From Marchantia polymorpha subsp. ruderalis (taxonomy: Eukaryota > Streptophyta > Marchantiopsida > Marchantiales > Marchantiaceae): 64,000 nucleotides of DNA. Positions 49,265 through 60,923 of the stretch are shown here, piece after piece (position 1 is the stretch's first letter; each line of letters begins with the position of its first letter). The notes beneath the pieces were generated by a model. It was not told where the DNA came from. It searched no databases and worked only from the letters and a program-made list of their open reading frames with translations. A program made the position numbers and the translations under genes. The stretch spans positions 6,708,501 to 6,772,500 of the forward strand of contig AP031351.1 of assembly GCA_037833965.1 (NCBI GenBank), read 5' to 3'.

Positions 49265-50685
49265 GTAGAATATTTGAATTTGCAACTTCTGTTTAATACA
49301 CGTGAGTTGAAAATATATTTAAAGAAAAATTACACAGGTTAATACTTATTTGATTGTGTAAGTGAAATATTTTTTATATATAAAAATTATAATTATAACA
49401 TTTTATAAAAACTATAATAAAAATGATCATGAACAAATTTATGTTATGCATCAAACTGAAACTTTAATAAATTTTATAAGTTTGGTATACATCAATATCT
49501 AAGAAGCAAGTTAATGAAGATGTGTAATGTAATTACTTAATATTAATAATAAGCATTGGTTTTTCTTATTGAAGACATGTATCTTAGCAAGAATAATGTA
49601 AATATAATATATTAAATTAAAAAATATTATTTGTTTTAAAAATAGTTTTACCAGTCAAATGACATGCACAAAAAATGATATTGTTTATAATTTTGAATTC
49701 ATACAAAATAATTTAAAAATATAAAATTTTGGAATTTAGAATCAAAATAGCATTCAATCTTCAACCATTTGATGTAGAAAGAATCCATCGATTTTTTCTT
49801 GGATAACCTCACTATTGTTCTTACTGAGGTTCTTTAATGTAAACATAGATGTTACTCTCAAGGTAACAGGATACAAACATAATTCATATTTGGATGTTGA
49901 AAATCTGTCACATTTGATCAATCTAAACAAACAAACAAACAATCATCATAAGTGGTAAAGAAGATTGGTATTTTTTGTTTAATTCTAGATAATTATACGT
50001 CTATGAAGAGTGGACTAATAAAAGACGTTTGATATAAGACAAATGGAAGCATCTAATTCAAGATGAGTAAAAGTAATAATGATAAACAAATTTTTCACTG
50101 AATGAAATTTGATACACATACAAGATCTACTAGAGGAAAGTAAGATGTTTGGATCGAGAGTGATAACATTGACAAGAGTCATGCTTCACATTTTATTCTT
50201 ATCAGATTAATCTGATGTGCTACAAGTGGTAAGTAGAGGATTGTATAGTTATTTAAAATAGAGAGTTTCACAAATCTCCAAACGACTAACCAAGTGTATA
50301 AGCCTCAAAATCATCCATGAGAACTACGACATTATGAATGGTAAGTTCACAAAAAGTGAAGTAATTTTGCAATTGAAACTTGCATTTTCATACCAGAATT
50401 TAGGTATGTCACCACTATGTCACAAACAACATTGAACCATGAATGTAGTTGACAAATCATGACTATATTTGTAGAAGTAAGGACTCAAGAAACAATGAAA
50501 GACGAGAGTCATCTAAACTTTTTTAAACATTGAAAAAATGTTCAACAACACTCTATCCACGTAATTGAACATATTCATGAATTCATTAGGCATGAAATTT
50601 TGCTTTTAGATTTTTCATACATGAGAGTTTTTATAAAATAACATGTGATGGTTTTTTTAATCAATAAAAAAACATTATTTTTATA
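49265..50685. other. AT-rich intergenic DNA
   Basis: No gene, repeat pair or motif could be supported between the pogo element and the Copia 3' LTR. Confidence 0.5.
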
Positions 50686-51003
50686 TGTAAGATCCAACAA
50701 TCAAGATAAATCATCACGCACGACAGTCACAACACCAAGATATTGTGGCTCACCTTCCACATGCTACATCCACGGACAAGAGTAGAAACTTCATCAAAGC
50801 AAAAGTGTATACTCGGTGTCTATAGTCAAACTCTACTCCTGCACTCTCAAAGTGCAACTCTAAACTATACATAGTGAGAAACTCTTACTCTTTTCTATAC
50901 AAGAAGAGATAATGAGCACATCTTAGCTAACCTAACCACACTTAACTTCTTAAATCATGATTATGGCTAAATGGAGTTAATACAAGATAAAATTAACATA
51001 ACA
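50686..51003 (-). repeat. 3' LTR of the Copia element
   Basis: 318 bp with TGTAA...TAACA ends on the plus strand. It aligns along its whole length with 56968-57292, for example the shared CTTCATCAAAGCA, TCTATACAAGAAGAGATAA and CTAAATGGAGTTAAT blocks. By eye roughly three quarters identical, so an old insertion. Confidence 0.88.
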
Positions 51004-51979
51004 AACTCCCCCTTGATCCAAGTCTTGGATAGATAACCAATGCAATCCACATGGATCTCTGGGTAAAGTTTTAGAAGGTAAAGCTAAATCACGCAATCTC
51101 TTTATAACCAAGAGTTAACTAAAACTAAATTGTAGTAGGCAAAAACCAGATGGAGAAGACAAGTAAAAAAGTTACTAGATTAATCATCCATATGCAAAAT
51201 TTGCAACTTTGCACTATGCTTGAAAAAAATCTCCAACAAAATCACTTTGATCAACGCGTTAGCAAGGTTGAACTTACCATCAATTTTGATGAGCTTAAGC
51301 GCACTATCAAACACCGTTTGTCTGATATAATGATATCAAATGTCAATGTGCTTCACCTTATCATCTATCACATTATTTGATGCTAGATGAAGTGCATTAT
51401 GTCACAATAAAGTTTCACATCACTGTGTGACAGCCTCATCTTAGTGGCCAACTTAATCGACCATATAGACTTCTTCACTTCTTCTACTACCGCAACCTAT
51501 TCAGCTTATGTGGACGATTGTAAAATGCATTTTTGAAGTATAGATTTCCAACTTATGCATCCATCAATAATTAAGTATCAAAAGAATCCTTGATATACCT
51601 CATTTTCCACTTCATAGCTTCCTAATGATCTCGTCCGGTTTTGACATGTATCCATTCATCTTTCTAACTGCATTGCTATATCAGATTTAATGCGTACTAT
51701 TATATACATAATGCTGCCAACTGCACTTTCATAAGCATTGGAAGACATCAATATTTTTGCAATTGCATATATTAGATATAAAACTGTCAAAAGCTTAAAG
51801 TGTGCAACTAATTGAGTACTTACAGCTTTAGCATTTGACATGTTAAATCTAGCAAATACTTTCTTTGCGTACTTTGTCTTTGTCAACCAAAGTTTGATTG
51901 ATGCTTCATACTTGTATATTTTCATGCTTACAATATGCTTAGCAAGACTTAGATCTTTCATATTAAAGTCAGAACTGAA

Positions 51980-54490
51980 CTAAACTTTGAGTTGAATAAC
52001 ATTTAATCTATCATGTCAGCTTAATATTTCCCCTCATAGTCGTTGTAGTCAAAGGGGTAGCTTAGCACTGAGATTTAAGACCCAGTACACTTTCTACTTT
52101 ATCTTTGTCTTAAACACTCAGTTCTTCCCAAAATGCTCTTTCAGTTCGTCCTGAAATCTCCTTCCCACTCTCTCACTCCTTTTTGCAATATTTTCCTAAG
52201 GAAATTTCTCTCTTTTCCTTATTTGTTCCTCCAAATTCTCCTCCCTTTTCCCCTTGCAAAATGTCTTTATCCCCTCTCTAATCTCCTTTTTGTCACGTCA
52301 GAATTCTCTCCTCTTCCTTTGGAATCTCTTACTCTCTACCGTCACGAAATCTCTCTTTAAGTGAATTATCTCTTCCTCCTTGGAAAGTACTTCCTCCTTC
52401 TTCATGTGGAAATTTTTTCCTTCCACCTGCGGTAATCACTCTTTCATCTTTTACTTCGACAAAATCAACCCAACCCGCGTTTAGCCGCACCATTAGTAGC
52501 ACCGTCCACACCAGCACCCTGCAGTAGCTCCGTTCAAATGATCACTGATATTCCACAATCTCCACTTCCTCCTCCACCCATCGACTTCCCGCCCCTCGCC
52601 GGACCTGCGCCGCCCACAACATGCGGCCATAGGCCCTAGAACCCTCACCCACTCGGCAGGCGCCACATGGCAGTAGGCTAAGGTCGCCGCCCAACATACT
52701 CCACACAATGGATGACACATGGCAGCAAGGACCGTTGGCCGCCAATCCGCCGCAATCGCATCACTGCCTGGCCGTCGGATGGTCATTTCTTTGCACCGCA
52801 GCCCCGACCTCAATGGCCTACGGCCGCCTTCGGCCGTAGCTTGCGGTTCACTCAGTCGTTGATGTCCCATACTGATACTAAACAATCTATCAAAAAATAT
52901 ACCCTCCTCTCCTAAATACTCCTCCTCTACGTGTCATCTTTCGAATAAATTGTTTCTCTAGTCGTCCACCTCGTCAATCTGTCTTTCGTTTCTCCACCTC
53001 AATTTTGCTGAGACTTTTGCGAGTAAAGAGAGGGCGGTCGTTGGTTTAGCAAAACCCAAGATCAGATAAATTTTGGTTTCTTCTTAGATTTTGCAGATTG
53101 ATGCCATTATTTGTCTTTGCCGGTGCTTGAATACACCAGACACCCTTGTAACTACTTCCAACTCCTAGATCTACCATTTCATTCTCAAAATTTACTTTCT
53201 CATATGAACTTTTGCTTCATTGCCCGTCTTCATAACATCTCCAATAAACCTTTCTCTCATGAAATTCTCTCCCTTTGTTCGATTGACTTGTATTCTACTT
53301 CTTAATCTGCTTGACACTCGTCTCCAGATCATTTTTTGACTAATGTGGAACATCAATCCCTACTCTCTTTACTTCAGATTGGATTATTTTATCCACATCG
53401 TGAAGGCTGCTCATAAGTTTGAAACTCACATGAAATTTACGAGTGCATGCAAACTTATGAGCGTACGTGAGCAAACGTGATGGGTATCCATGATAGAAAC
53501 ATACATCTCCCTTTTGACAAGGTTGCAGTTCCAGTCATCAGATTTCCAGTTCTTCAACCTAAGGTTGTTCAACTGAAGCCATGTTTCCTCTTCACCAATC
53601 AATGATGACAAGAACTTCGCAAATAAGTACCTATCACGTTGTTGAATATTATCCACATTCCACCACAATCCTCTGCAAAAGCCTTTTAGGCAAGATTTAG
53701 ATGCAGCAGAATCCTTGTCTAAAGTTTCCCCATTTCCAACTATTTTAAAATTATATTTTTTTTTTCTATTGGAAATTTATATGGGATTTCCTAATACAAT
53801 ACAAACAACACTAACTCCATCCTTGAGTAGTTCATCAAAGTAATCACAAAAGGAATTGATTCATCTAATATAGCCATAGCTCTCTACTCCCTGGTACACA
53901 CAATGAATCTTACCCTCGTCATCATCTTCTCCATCATCCGAATGATGATATCAATCTTCAATTGAAACTTGAACCAACCGAGGTCACTTTCTCTGTTTCA
54001 GCATTTAGCTTGCCATCAAAATCTTCCGCAAGTGATTCTAAAAGCGACTTCACTCCGCTTCATTTGTGTGCCGTCGGCAGTGCAATCACTCCACAATTGT
54101 CACAAAAGGTGACACTGTGGAATTTATGTGGCGATGATGGTACCAAGTGAAGTTTCAGTTCTGCCAAATTACTCTTACTCCTCAATGTTTTATCCTTGTT
54201 CCGCAAAGATTAATTGACAACCTTATGTCACTACTCTGCACAATAAAAGGAAGTCTCACATTTGATTCTTGGGGATTGACTTATTACTTTTTCTTAAAAC
54301 TCCACTTTAAATTCTATTGTATTGGAGTCTAAAGAGAATATAACATCCAAGCCTTGAGGTACTTTGGATAACCTAATCTTCAAACCCTCTTGTTTATTAT
54401 TTTTTCATAATGTGAAAACCACTCAAAATACCTCTCCCAGAATTGCTATTTACTTGGCAAAAACTGCGAATAAGTGAATCCAAAATTTTT
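51980..54490. other. non-Copia interior: CT-rich and GC-rich blocks
   Basis: From about 52090 to 52450 the plus strand is strikingly pyrimidine-rich, then GC-rich to about 52880, including a 9-bp perfect stem at 52818-52839 (CTACGGCCG / CGGCCGTAG). An 80-residue minus-strand frame at 53426-53668 has a protein-like composition (RDRYLFAKFLSSLIGEEETW) loosely reminiscent of a gag, but it cannot be assigned. Confidence 0.4.
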
Positions 54491-54508
54491 GCTCTCTTAT
54501 ACCAATTT

Positions 54509-55855
54509 TGTACACCTTGAACTTAAAATCAACATAACTTCCTCTCTAAACGTGATTTTTTGGTGAAATTTTGACTCACAAGTAAATTATTTTTCAATAC
54601 ACACTTGTACAAAGTTTCAAATGCTAACTTGAAATAGAAAAAAATAAATTAACTCTGTACAAACTTTCTCGATATCAAACTCTTGGTATTCGTGAAAACC
54701 CCCTTAACTTCTAATACTCATATCTTTCTGTTAACATATGATCTAGACCTGAAATAAAACCTATAACAATTTCTATCTTACACTCTACAATCAATAAAAA
54801 ATTTCAAAAATTCTTTCAAAGATACTTTTTTGATATCTAATATCACTCTTATCTCAAAATAGCGTATTTACGTGAAAAAAACATACAAAATCATTTCTAA
54901 GTTATCAGATACTACTAGATAGACAAAGGGAATTACACTCTCAAGCATACTTTCCGCTCTTTCATTCTCCAACGTTAACTCCAAGTGATTCCTCATGAAC
55001 ATTTTCTCTCGAGCTAGAAATCGAATCCTAAACATTCCGCCTTTTAGATTGAGGTACCGGCAACGGAACCAAAAATGCAACCTCCAGACTGACTCTCACT
55101 CAGATTTACCTCATATGGCTTTGTGATTGCTCATCATGGCTCTGGAAGACTATAATTCTCACTAATACTTGTGTTACAAACACCTCTTACACAAACTCTC
55201 CATACATCACTCAATTCACACAAACTCAAACACACATCGATACTCCGAGATACTGAAAAACCTCACTACTTCATTCCTGAAACAAGTACTCACAGATGAC
55301 TCCCCAAACTTGCTTAACAATTACTACTCTACCTCTCTATTTATACTTATTGAGAAGTTACCGTAGTAAAATGTGGTAATTTCTCATAATTCACTTTTAC
55401 CTAGGTAAGTTTGACTAATCCACTATACGTGGCAACATGTCATTGGCCTAACTATATCTTCTAGAAGTTTCCAAAATCCGAGGTTGAGGTGGGGACATGC
55501 CATTGGAAGCTTTAAAACTTCTAGAAGCTTCTTAGCCATTAAGTCAACCTTAGACTTAGGTTAGCCAATCATCTTTCATACATTAATCAAACAAATCAAA
55601 TCCAAATTTGTAGTCAAAAGACTAATACCTTGAATATAAACCTTTGTAAAAGACAAATTAGAGATGCTCACTCCACTATTATAGAACTCCGCTAATTATT
55701 CCGCCAACTAAAGACATTATAGCTAAGTTTAGTCATGACTATATAAACTTAGTTATGACTAACTAGTTTAGTCATAACTAGCTTGACTTAGCTATAACTA
55801 TCATAACCATGATAAACTTCTTGGCTACTTCTAGTTTTATTTCACATGTACAACA
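54509..55855 (-). repeat. candidate LTR of a second, nested element
   Basis: On the minus strand this begins TGTTGTACATG and ends GTGTACA, followed by ATTGGTATAAGAGAGC at 54491-54506, which resembles a Met-tRNA primer-binding site. A TATAAATAGAGAG box lies near the middle (about 55335-55350), where an LTR promoter would be. Part of it recurs at 4560-4760. No partner LTR was found downstream, so the boundaries are tentative. Confidence 0.4.
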
Positions 55856-56967
55856 TCTAGTCTTATAGTTCCAAAATGACTTCAAGAGTATATTTGGAAA
55901 GAAAGTTAGAAACCTCACTCCGTTGTCCAAATGCAAGAGTTCAACATCTTCCACAACAGTTGGAACAAGTTAATGCCGTCGTTTCAAGCTATTCATGCCT
56001 AGAAAGCATTCACAGTGTTTACAATTTTGAACACTTAGTCTTAAGAACCGTCAAAAAATAAAAATTCTCATAATTAAAGTCTGAAATCACATATCTATAG
56101 CTCACAAGATAACTCACTTGAATGTGAAAACTGTTTGTCAAAATCACTCATGAGTAAAACGTTATTTATCCTAGAGTTAAGGAGGGTAAAAACTTGAATT
56201 TGGACTATCAAAGTCATATTTAGTACCAAAAATCTACACGACATATGCTTCCAAAACCATCTTTTGTATCGCGTGCTCAACTTTCTTAAAAATCATCTTA
56301 AAAATTTTGAACTCAAAACGGGCGTAGCTTGCTTGGCCTAATCTATCCAAATATCCAAAAAAACAAACTCTATGTTTGATTACTTTTTGCCAAAATTCTT
56401 CACATGATGTGTTTTTCCTGTGAAGCGTACTTGACACCTTCTTTATACTTCTCATTCCAAGTAATTCAAAACGCCGTCCATATCATTTGTTCAAAATTAC
56501 ATCAAACCCTAATTTTTGATTCTGTGTCCCTATTCATCATGCTTCCACCATGGCTGCATTTAATTCCAAATTTCAAACGGTCATAACTTCGCTACTTTTC
56601 AACTAAATTTGACAAAATTAATATCAAAACGATTCTTTCATAGATTAGATCAAGCTTTTGTATCCAAAATCAAAAAATACAGTGATGAAAAATTTAGATT
56701 TTGAGAAATCCAGCGATTTCTTTTATTGTATAATGTAATAGATATCTTCCGCTTCAGATTTCAAAATTTCTATGATCATTTAATGAAACAATTCCGTTCT
56801 TTCATCAAAATGTAATTAATGTCTTTGTCTACTCTTCTATGGAAAATTAGAAAACAATTATTTCAAATTGCAAGTAGAAATTATGACTACGCTTCCACGC
56901 TCCCTGGTTTCCAAAAAAATGGTGGAAATTAGAAATGTGCGTGCATTGAACTAGCTTTGATACCAAT

Positions 56968-57292
56968 TGTAATGCCCAACAATCAAGATCCATCTATTAT
57001 GCACTAGAGTCAAAACAGCAAAATAATGTAATTCATCTTCCACATGCTTTGTTCAGGATCAAGAGTATAAACTTCATCAAAGCACAATTGTATACACGGA
57101 CTCCATAGCCAAGTTCTCCAACTCCGTGCTCACTCTCAAAGTGCGACACTAAATTGTACGCAGTGAATGTCTTTTTCTCTCTTCTATACAAGAAGAGATA
57201 AAGTGCATATCTTAGTTAACCTAACCACACTTAGCTTCCCTAATCATTATTATCGCTAAATGGAGTTAATCCAAGTTAAAATTAATTTAAGA
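56968..57292 (-). repeat. 5' LTR of the Copia element
   Basis: 325 bp, partner of 50686-51003. Its outer terminus (plus-strand right end) has decayed from the TAACA-type end. The primer-binding site follows on the inner side after two bases. Confidence 0.87.
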
Positions 57293-60190
57293 CTATGTAG
57301 TCCGTGCATTTAAGTAAAATACAAAATATAATATCATGTAAGTAAACATAATCTCTCTAACACGTTAAAGTTAACATGTGAACATATTTTGCATCTAATA
57401 TATATTCCAAATTCACATTTGAATCATAAAGATATAAAGAAATTGATAGATTTAATATGTGATTTTATTGATATGTAAAGTAACTTGTTTAAGTTTAAAA
57501 ATCATTAGGTGTAAACAATATCAACAAACATACATCCTTGCATGAGCAAGAATTACATCAAATACTTTCAAAAAGGTTTGACAATACATTTGAAAAAATA
57601 TCTTAAAGCATAATAACTTCTTTTCTTCATTAAAAAACATTATAAATATACAATTCAATTTGTTTTCAAGATAAAAATCATATCACTTTATTATGTTATT
57701 TAAAAGGTTAGCAAAGGTATTAAAATTATTTTTAAGTATGATAATAAAATAACAAACTCTATATTCATAATAATATAGATTTTTTTGAAAAATTTATAGA
57801 GATTATGATTGAATTGAAATTTGTGAGATATAAAATGTAATAATATTTTTATGAATCTATCCTTATGGTACTCATCATTGTAAATCAAATGAGTAAATTA
57901 GTATTTAATGAAATACTAATACTATGGATTATCATCAATCCAATGTGATGAAAATAAATTCTATAGCATAATAAAAGATGAATAACTAAATTTTTATTTA
58001 ATTTGTATTGAAAACAGGAGTTTAGGTGTGATTAGGAATATGATTTAAAAGGAAAATCTATTTAAATATTTTTACATAAATATTTATGTAATTTTTAGAA
58101 AAAAAATAGATGATATTTCATTTAAACATATTTTACAATGAAATACTAAAACTCATCAATAATGAGATGTAGATGATTGTAAAAAACATAAATTGAACAT
58201 CTTCACAAAGTTGTAAAATTTATTATACATCAGTTTAAATTATACACTACAATTATATTTTGAATACATAATTAATTAATTAATTCCAAATATCTATACT
58301 TGATGAATCAATGAAATAAAAACTAACCTTTTTTCACATGAATCTCAGGTAAGTGATTTTCTTTGTTGGAAAAAAATTTTAAATGATTGATACAGATTCA
58401 GACGAAGCAATCAAGGTACTTAGGATTAAATTGGACAAAAGAACACATCTCTTCTAAACATACGTATTTCCGGCCAAATTTTTTTTTATGATACACAAAT
58501 TTTAATATAGTTCCACCATTAATTGAAATCAGCGATGTTACAAAAGATTTAAGCTAGGAAATCAGTGTAGTCAAATCAAGTTAACATCATGAAAAAATTC
58601 TCTATATATAATGTGAGAATAAAAGAAGATGATACTAAGATTAAAAATTTATTATTATTTAATATTTTCAATTATTTTTTGTATATTTATCATACATACA
58701 ACAACGAAATAAGTTTAAAACACGCTAAAAAATTATACACAACAACCTTTTTTGCAAAATCGAAACCACAAAATATGAAAAAGTTTAAATCGTCAATTTA
58801 ACTCAAAAATTTCAAATAAAAACCTTAGTTAAATAAACATTCGAATTTTGTTGGGAAGTTTCAAAAGAACAGAAAACGAAAGAGATCTTACAATTTTAAA
58901 ATATAGGAATCATTGGATTTTTTTTATCAATTGATTTTTGAATTGCAAGATATTACAAAGTTGCTTAGTTAAAATAGAAATGATATCGAAATACAACATT
59001 TAATAAAAGGATGCACTCGTATTATCTGCAAAACTAAAGAAATTGAAAAAGATGATTGTGGTGAATATATTAGGTTAGAGTGATTATGTGTTGTTTTGCG
59101 ATCAAATACAGTGAAAAAATTTCAACTGCAACTATATAATATTTTCTTTGAAATACTAATATAAACTATGCCAAAGAATGAAAGAGTAGGAAACTGTTGA
59201 TTGATGTAGGAAACTGTTGATTATGTTGATTTTAAAAGTCGATAATATATGGAAGTTGAGACATTTTTGCTTTTTAACAAGCTTATGTACAATGACATAC
59301 ATGATGAGAAAACAATGATCATGATCAAAGGATTTGTGAAAACAGTGCGTAGTGCATATATCTGTTAACAAAATAGAAGATAGAAACACCTAGACTTTAG
59401 AACAATCATCCAAATAATATTAATAAAAAAGCACATAAAAACTTGTGTGTGATTATTGTAATCTATACGCGATGACATAACTTGAAGTGTTGCTTCATGA
59501 CAGTATGATTAGAGAAATAAAGTAGAAAATTGAAACTAAAGTGTCACTGCGTGTGCACTTGTTTATCAAGTTGTTTTGCTCTAGTGAAATAAGTAAAGGT
59601 TGTTAGTATCATAGAGTGATACGTTTCTCTATGAATGATGATTTCATTGAAATATCTTAATTTGCCCATAAAGATAATTCGTGTGTGATTTACATGTACA
59701 TGAGCTGAGAGTAGTGCAAGGAAGTAAGAAGAATTGATGAGCAATATTAGAGTAGAGTTTTTCCGACGCATATGAAATATGAATCCGCATGTACGACATA
59801 TCTTTGTAAAATGCATCATGTAGATGGAAGTCTTCGAATGGATGAACTATATCGATGCTTTACATATATCTGGAGACAAGGATGAACGACTTCACAATAA
59901 TAGTTCTTAAGGTTCAAGTATAGAATATGAAGATCTTAGTCAAGTAATCAAAGTCATTATAAATACAATCAAATCGTACCAGAAAGTGTTTATCAACGAA
60001 ACCAGCAATGACATACAATGAGCCGGGCAGATAGTAGCACTCTACCAGTATATCATCGTGGAATACAAGAAGTGGAGTGTAGAACGGTGGGACTCCATGT
60101 TAAACGAAGGAGAGAAGACTCCGGATGCAATATAGACCTCACTCGAGGAATGATAATGTACATAACTCCACACCACTCTCTAACCTATTT
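57293..60190. other. very AT-rich intergenic DNA
   Basis: No gene or element recognised. A 20-bp unit containing GTAGGAAACTGTTGATT is tandemly repeated about twice near 59186-59222. Confidence 0.5.
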
Positions 60191-60923
60191 CAAAGATATA
60201 TAAAAGTCCACCCCATTCTCTAACTTATTCCAGATATATGTGCAATGGAGGCACTGATGAAAGTCTTGTCGCCCTAGGATTGCGAGACCATGGATGACTG
60301 GGACCGAACGTCATTGGGTGGCGACTCCGAAGTAGCGACAAATAAGCGCTCCTAGAGTTTATGAGTATTGTCGGCATCGCTGTAATGGCTGTAATCAGCG
60401 TGTTGAGGATGGCATGAAGGCGCCACGAGCCCTCTCGGAGCGAAGCAAAGAAGCGAAGCTGCTTCTCCCGCCGTGCCATCCTCCCTCGCGCTTCGACGAG
60501 AGCATTCTTGCGTCTTTCCGAGGAGGCAGGATCGTCTCTACCGAGTGGAGGAACTTCGCGGATGGAGGTGGTGTCGGAGCGTCCACATTTCTTGAACCCA
60601 TAACTTGTCGGATTTTTGCAATTACGAGCTGGACCCATACAACGTACGCATAGCAGATGGATTTTGCGGCCCCGATGAGGAGCGCAATTGTGTTTTTGCA
60701 TTGAACATTGAAGTGGCGCGGGCAGAGTTTTTTTGAATCTCCCACAAATGCTGCATCGGTTCTGTTTTGGAGGAAGTGTGGCACTTCCTGCACGCGCTTT
60801 TCTGGAGAAGTTCGTTGCTTACAGAGTTGAGAAACATGTCTGAGAAGGGTTTAAGGGGTAAGGTTTTAGCTCAGGTTTGAGCTGAGAAGGACATTACTCC
60901 GCGCATGATCGAGGGGGAGAACC
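60191..60923 (+). promoter_or_regulatory. NUP210 upstream region with TATA-like box
   Basis: A TATATAAAAG sequence at 60197-60206 stands at the end of AT-rich DNA, followed by GC-richer DNA up to the NUP210 start codon, suitable for a promoter and long 5' UTR. The long frames here (60225-60701 minus, 60414-60653 plus) overlap each other and carry no recognised domain. Confidence 0.4.

Larger units (their letters stand above)
50686..57292 (-). mobile_element. Copia LTR retrotransposon, two diverged LTRs, interior disrupted
   Basis: A 6.6-kb element on the minus strand. The 5' LTR is 56968-57292 and the 3' LTR 50686-51003. The primer-binding site just inside the 5' LTR (56954-56965, minus strand TGGTATCAAAGC) matches the usual initiator-Met tRNA site with one change. 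The polypurine tract AAGGGGGAG abuts the 3' LTR (51006-51014). The end of pol is readable at 51961-51150: DLSLAKHIVSMKIY, ARFNMSNAKAVSTQL, SAVGSIMYI with RIKSDIA, then an RNase H block (KKSIWSIKLATKMRLS, YHYIRQTVFDSALKLI) with several stops. Everything between about 51970 and 56950 lacks recognisable Copia gag or integrase and probably contains another insertion. Target duplications are not clear (TTATA versus CTATG). Confidence 0.85.

Noticed and set aside
60225-60701. 158-residue minus-strand frame upstream of NUP210
   Set aside because: Overlaps open frames on both strands, has no recognisable domain and lies in a probable leader region.
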